This document shows, one piece after another, positions 7,863-9,982 of a DNA stretch of 9,982 nucleotides. The notes below the pieces were generated by a model. It was not told where the DNA came from. It saw only the letters and a program-made list of their open reading frames with translations, and did not search any database. The stretch lies in the NCBI GenBank assembly GCA_003140705.1, contig PLKU01000484.1:872-10853 (forward strand), read 5' to 3'. How positions within the stretch are numbered: the stretch's first letter is position 1; the number at the start of each line of letters is the position of its first letter. Position numbers and translations under genes: made by a program. This stretch comes from Acidobacteriaceae bacterium. GTDB lineage: Bacteria > Acidobacteriota > Terriglobia > Terriglobales > Acidobacteriaceae.

Positions 7863-9982
7863 GTGACCGCAATTTCCAAGTGCAAGTGTGCAGCAAGAAT
7901 CCTTCTCTTCATCGGCGCTGTCTTGTTGGCTCGATTTGCAAATTCGCAAGGTTCTGCAACCCGTCCAATTCTTCAAACGCAGCACCTGCGCAATGGCATC
8001 GAGATAACTGTCAATGGAGTCACACTCTGCGTGACGGCGTTGCGGGACGATGTGCTGCGCGTGCGTGCGAGCCAGGGCGGAGTCCTTCCCGAAGACGCGT
8101 CCTGGGCTGTGCTGACCGAGGCGCGCGGGGCAAGCGTTCCGGTAACGGCTGAGACTGCAGGCTTCACTACGAAGGCATTACGCGTGAGCTTCGACGACAT
8201 TCTGCGGCTGACAGTGAGCGACCTCTCAGGTCACGTGCTGCAGCAGGACGAGCGCCCGATCGAGTTTCATGGCACCGCGTTCAGGATCTATAAGACGATG
8301 GCTCCGGCTGAGCACTTCTTCGGGCTCGGCGACAAAGTTGGCCCGCTCGACAGACGCAACCAGGCATTTACGGATTGGAATTCGGATTCATACGGATGGC
8401 AGGAATCGACAGACCCAATCTATAAAAGCATTCCGTTTTTTTTGTCCTGGAACCAGGGGCGCGTGCTTGGGGTGTTGTTCGATAACACCTGGCGGGCAAG
8501 CTTTGATTTCGGCAAGGAGTCTGCCGGCGCATACGCCTTCGGTGCACCAAACGGACCGGTTGATTACTATCTGATGTATGGGCCCAGCCCCAGGCAAGTG
8601 GTCGAGAACTACGCATGGTTGACTGGCCCGACGCCGCTGCCTCCGCTGTGGTCGCTTGGCTATCAGCAATCGCGCTACAGTTACTATCCTGAATCGAGGG
8701 TGCGTGAAATTGCTAATCGTCTGCGGGCAGACAGGATCCCGGCGGACTCGATCTATCTTGACATCGACTATCAGCAGGACAACAGACCATTCACGGTGAA
8801 CCAGGAGAGATTTCCAACTTTCGAAAAGATGATCAAAGATCTTGCCAGCGAGCACTTTCACATCGTGGCAATCACCGATCTTCATATTGCAGAGTTGCCG
8901 GGTGCAGATTACGCTCCCTATGACTCGGGGCTAGCGGGGGATCACTTTGTAAAACGGCCAGACGGGTCAACCTACGTGGCGAAGGTGTGGCCAGGGGATT
9001 CTGTCTTTCCTGATTTCACACAGCAGCGGGCCCGCACATGGTGGGGCACGCTCTACAAGGGTTTCGTCGCCGATGGCATTGCGGGTTTCTGGAACGACAT
9101 GAACGAGCCAGCGATCTTTGGCGTTCCAACCAAGACGATGCCTGACGATATTCAACATCGTATTGATGAACCGGGCTTCAGGAAGCGTTCAGCAAACCAT
9201 CTCGAAATCCACAATGTGTATGGCATGGAGAACTCGCGCGCAACTTACGATGGCTTGATCAAGTTGGAACCCAATGTGCGCCCATTTGTGCTGACGCGTG
9301 CCAGTTATGCAGGCGGGCAGCGCTACGCAGCTACGTGGACGGGAGACAACAGCTCAACATGGAATCATCTGCGACTGACTACCCCAATGCTTGAGAATCT
9401 TGGCCTGAGCGGCTTCGCGCTGAGTGGTGCCGACGTGGGCGGATTCGCCGGGTCGCCGCAGCCGGATCTTCTGACAAAGTGGCTTGAGGTTGGAGCCTTT
9501 CAGCCCATCGACCGCGATCATACCGCGGTAGGAACCAACGATCAGGAGCCATGGGCGAATGGGCCGGAACAGGAGGCGATCAGCCGCCATTACATTGAGG
9601 AACGCTATAAGCTAATGCCCTATCTCTATACCACGACAGAAGAGATGTCGCGAACGGGTCTGCCCATTGTGCGACCTCTCTTCCTCGAATTTCCAGATGC
9701 GACTGCGGACCATCATCCCATCGATCTCGATGCGCCTGCGGAATTCCTCTTCGGCCCTGACATCCTGGTTGCGCCTCCTCCTTTTCCGGATGAGTTGGAT
9801 AAGTACGAAGTTCAATTGCCGCCCGGCGTTTGGTACGACTATTGGACAGGGGAACGAATCGATCGCGGGGATGCGGTGGAGAGCCGCGACGCGGAGCAGA
9901 AGAAAGGTGTTCAGACACTGGCGCGGGAGGCTGTGTTCAAACCGATTATTGTTGAGCCGAGCGTTGCCGTGCTGCCAGTATT
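7863..9982 (+). CDS. Exported GH31 alpha-glucosidase-like enzyme (partial, C-terminus off the right edge)
   Basis: The frame is open from GTG 7863 to the right edge: 706 codons, no stop reached. No in-frame ATG lies between the amylase stop and the first conserved residues. GTG 7863 gives a plausible signal peptide (TAISKCKCAAR, then ILLFIGAVLLARFANS, cut near SQG), but its Shine-Dalgarno is weak (GAG at 7850-7852). Residues about 40-255 form the N-terminal GH31 beta-sandwich (FFGLGDKVGPLDRR at 152-165). The catalytic barrel has SLGYQQSRYSYY (264-275), YLDIDYQQDNRPFTVNQERF (298-317), VWPGDSVFPDF (375-385), FWNDMNEP with nucleophile Asp412, TWTGDNSS with acid/base Asp495, and FQPIDRDH (546-553). 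A proximal beta-domain begins near 600 (RPLFLEFP, FLFGPDILVAP). GH31 enzymes of this kind usually run to about 800 residues, so roughly 100 are probably missing. It likely removes glucose from maltodextrin ends in the periplasm. Family members also include xylosidases and other exo-enzymes; the neighbouring amylase favours alpha-glucosidase. Confidence 0.9.
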   Translation, partial: MTAISKCKCAARILLFIGAVLLARFANSQGSATRPILQTQHLRNGIEITVNGVTLCVTALRDDVLRVRASQGGVLPEDASWAVLTEARGASVPVTAETAGFTTKALRVSFDDILRLTVSDLSGHVLQQDERPIEFHGTAFRIYKTMAPAEHFFGLGDKVGPLDRRNQAFTDWNSDSYGWQESTDPIYKSIPFFLSWNQGRVLGVLFDNTWRASFDFGKESAGAYAFGAPNGPVDYYLMYGPSPRQVVENYAWLTGPTPLPPLWSLGYQQSRYSYYPESRVREIANRLRADRIPADSIYLDIDYQQDNRPFTVNQERFPTFEKMIKDLASEHFHIVAITDLHIAELPGADYAPYDSGLAGDHFVKRPDGSTYVAKVWPGDSVFPDFTQQRARTWWGTLYKGFVADGIAGFWNDMNEPAIFGVPTKTMPDDIQHRIDEPGFRKRSANHLEIHNVYGMENSRATYDGLIKLEPNVRPFVLTRASYAGGQRYAATWTGDNSSTWNHLRLTTPMLENLGLSGFALSGADVGGFAGSPQPDLLTKWLEVGAFQPIDRDHTAVGTNDQEPWANGPEQEAISRHYIEERYKLMPYLYTTTEEMSRTGLPIVRPLFLEFPDATADHHPIDLDAPAEFLFGPDILVAPPPFPDELDKYEVQLPPGVWYDYWTGERIDRGDAVESRDAEQKKGVQTLAREAVFKPIIVEPSVAVLPV

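Noticed and set aside
7853..8152. A plus-strand ATG frame at the beginning of the GH31 gene.
   Set aside because: It is in a different frame from the GH31 motifs and its translation lacks a credible signal or domain.
8388..8885. A 165-codon minus-strand frame.
   Set aside because: It is antisense to the conserved GH31 domain, where the plus strand carries clear family motifs.

Overview
The window looks like a piece of an Acidobacteriota chromosome, probably class Terriglobia. Three features point there: a very long Oar-type TonB-dependent receptor with an N-terminal carboxypeptidase-regulatory-like domain and the ending AARFTF; a divergent ToxR/CadC-like regulator built from a winged helix, one membrane helix and a PD40 beta-propeller; and a moderately GC-rich, densely coding layout. 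The assignment comes from family knowledge and was not tested by a database search.

Layout. Positions 1-2038 (minus strand) hold the membrane-anchored regulator, cut by the left edge before its stop codon. Positions 2039-2322 are the divergent intergenic region, with a minus-strand TATAAT, two AATTGAC direct repeats and a good ribosome binding site for the next gene. Positions 2323-5802 (plus) encode the outer-membrane receptor. A strong 14-bp hairpin (5815-5854) lies in the 124-nt gap before an exported GH13 alpha-amylase/cyclomaltodextrinase-like enzyme (5927-7810). After 52 nt comes an exported GH31 alpha-glucosidase-like enzyme (7863 to the right edge, cut before its stop). No tRNA, rRNA, CRISPR array, insertion sequence or other mobile element was seen. 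No gene-free stretch exceeds 300 bases.

How the genes may work together (inference). The set resembles a minimal starch/maltodextrin utilisation locus: an outer-membrane receptor for uptake, a periplasmic endo-acting or ring-opening amylase, a periplasmic alpha-glucosidase releasing glucose, and a transmembrane one-component regulator that could sense a periplasmic signal through its propeller. It parallels the Bacteroidetes Sus system (SusC, SusA, SusB, SusR) but shows no SusD-like lipoprotein, and both receptor type and regulator type differ. The individual families are known. The specific pairing of regulator, receptor and enzymes is the most interesting aspect, and the receptor's substrate is unproven.
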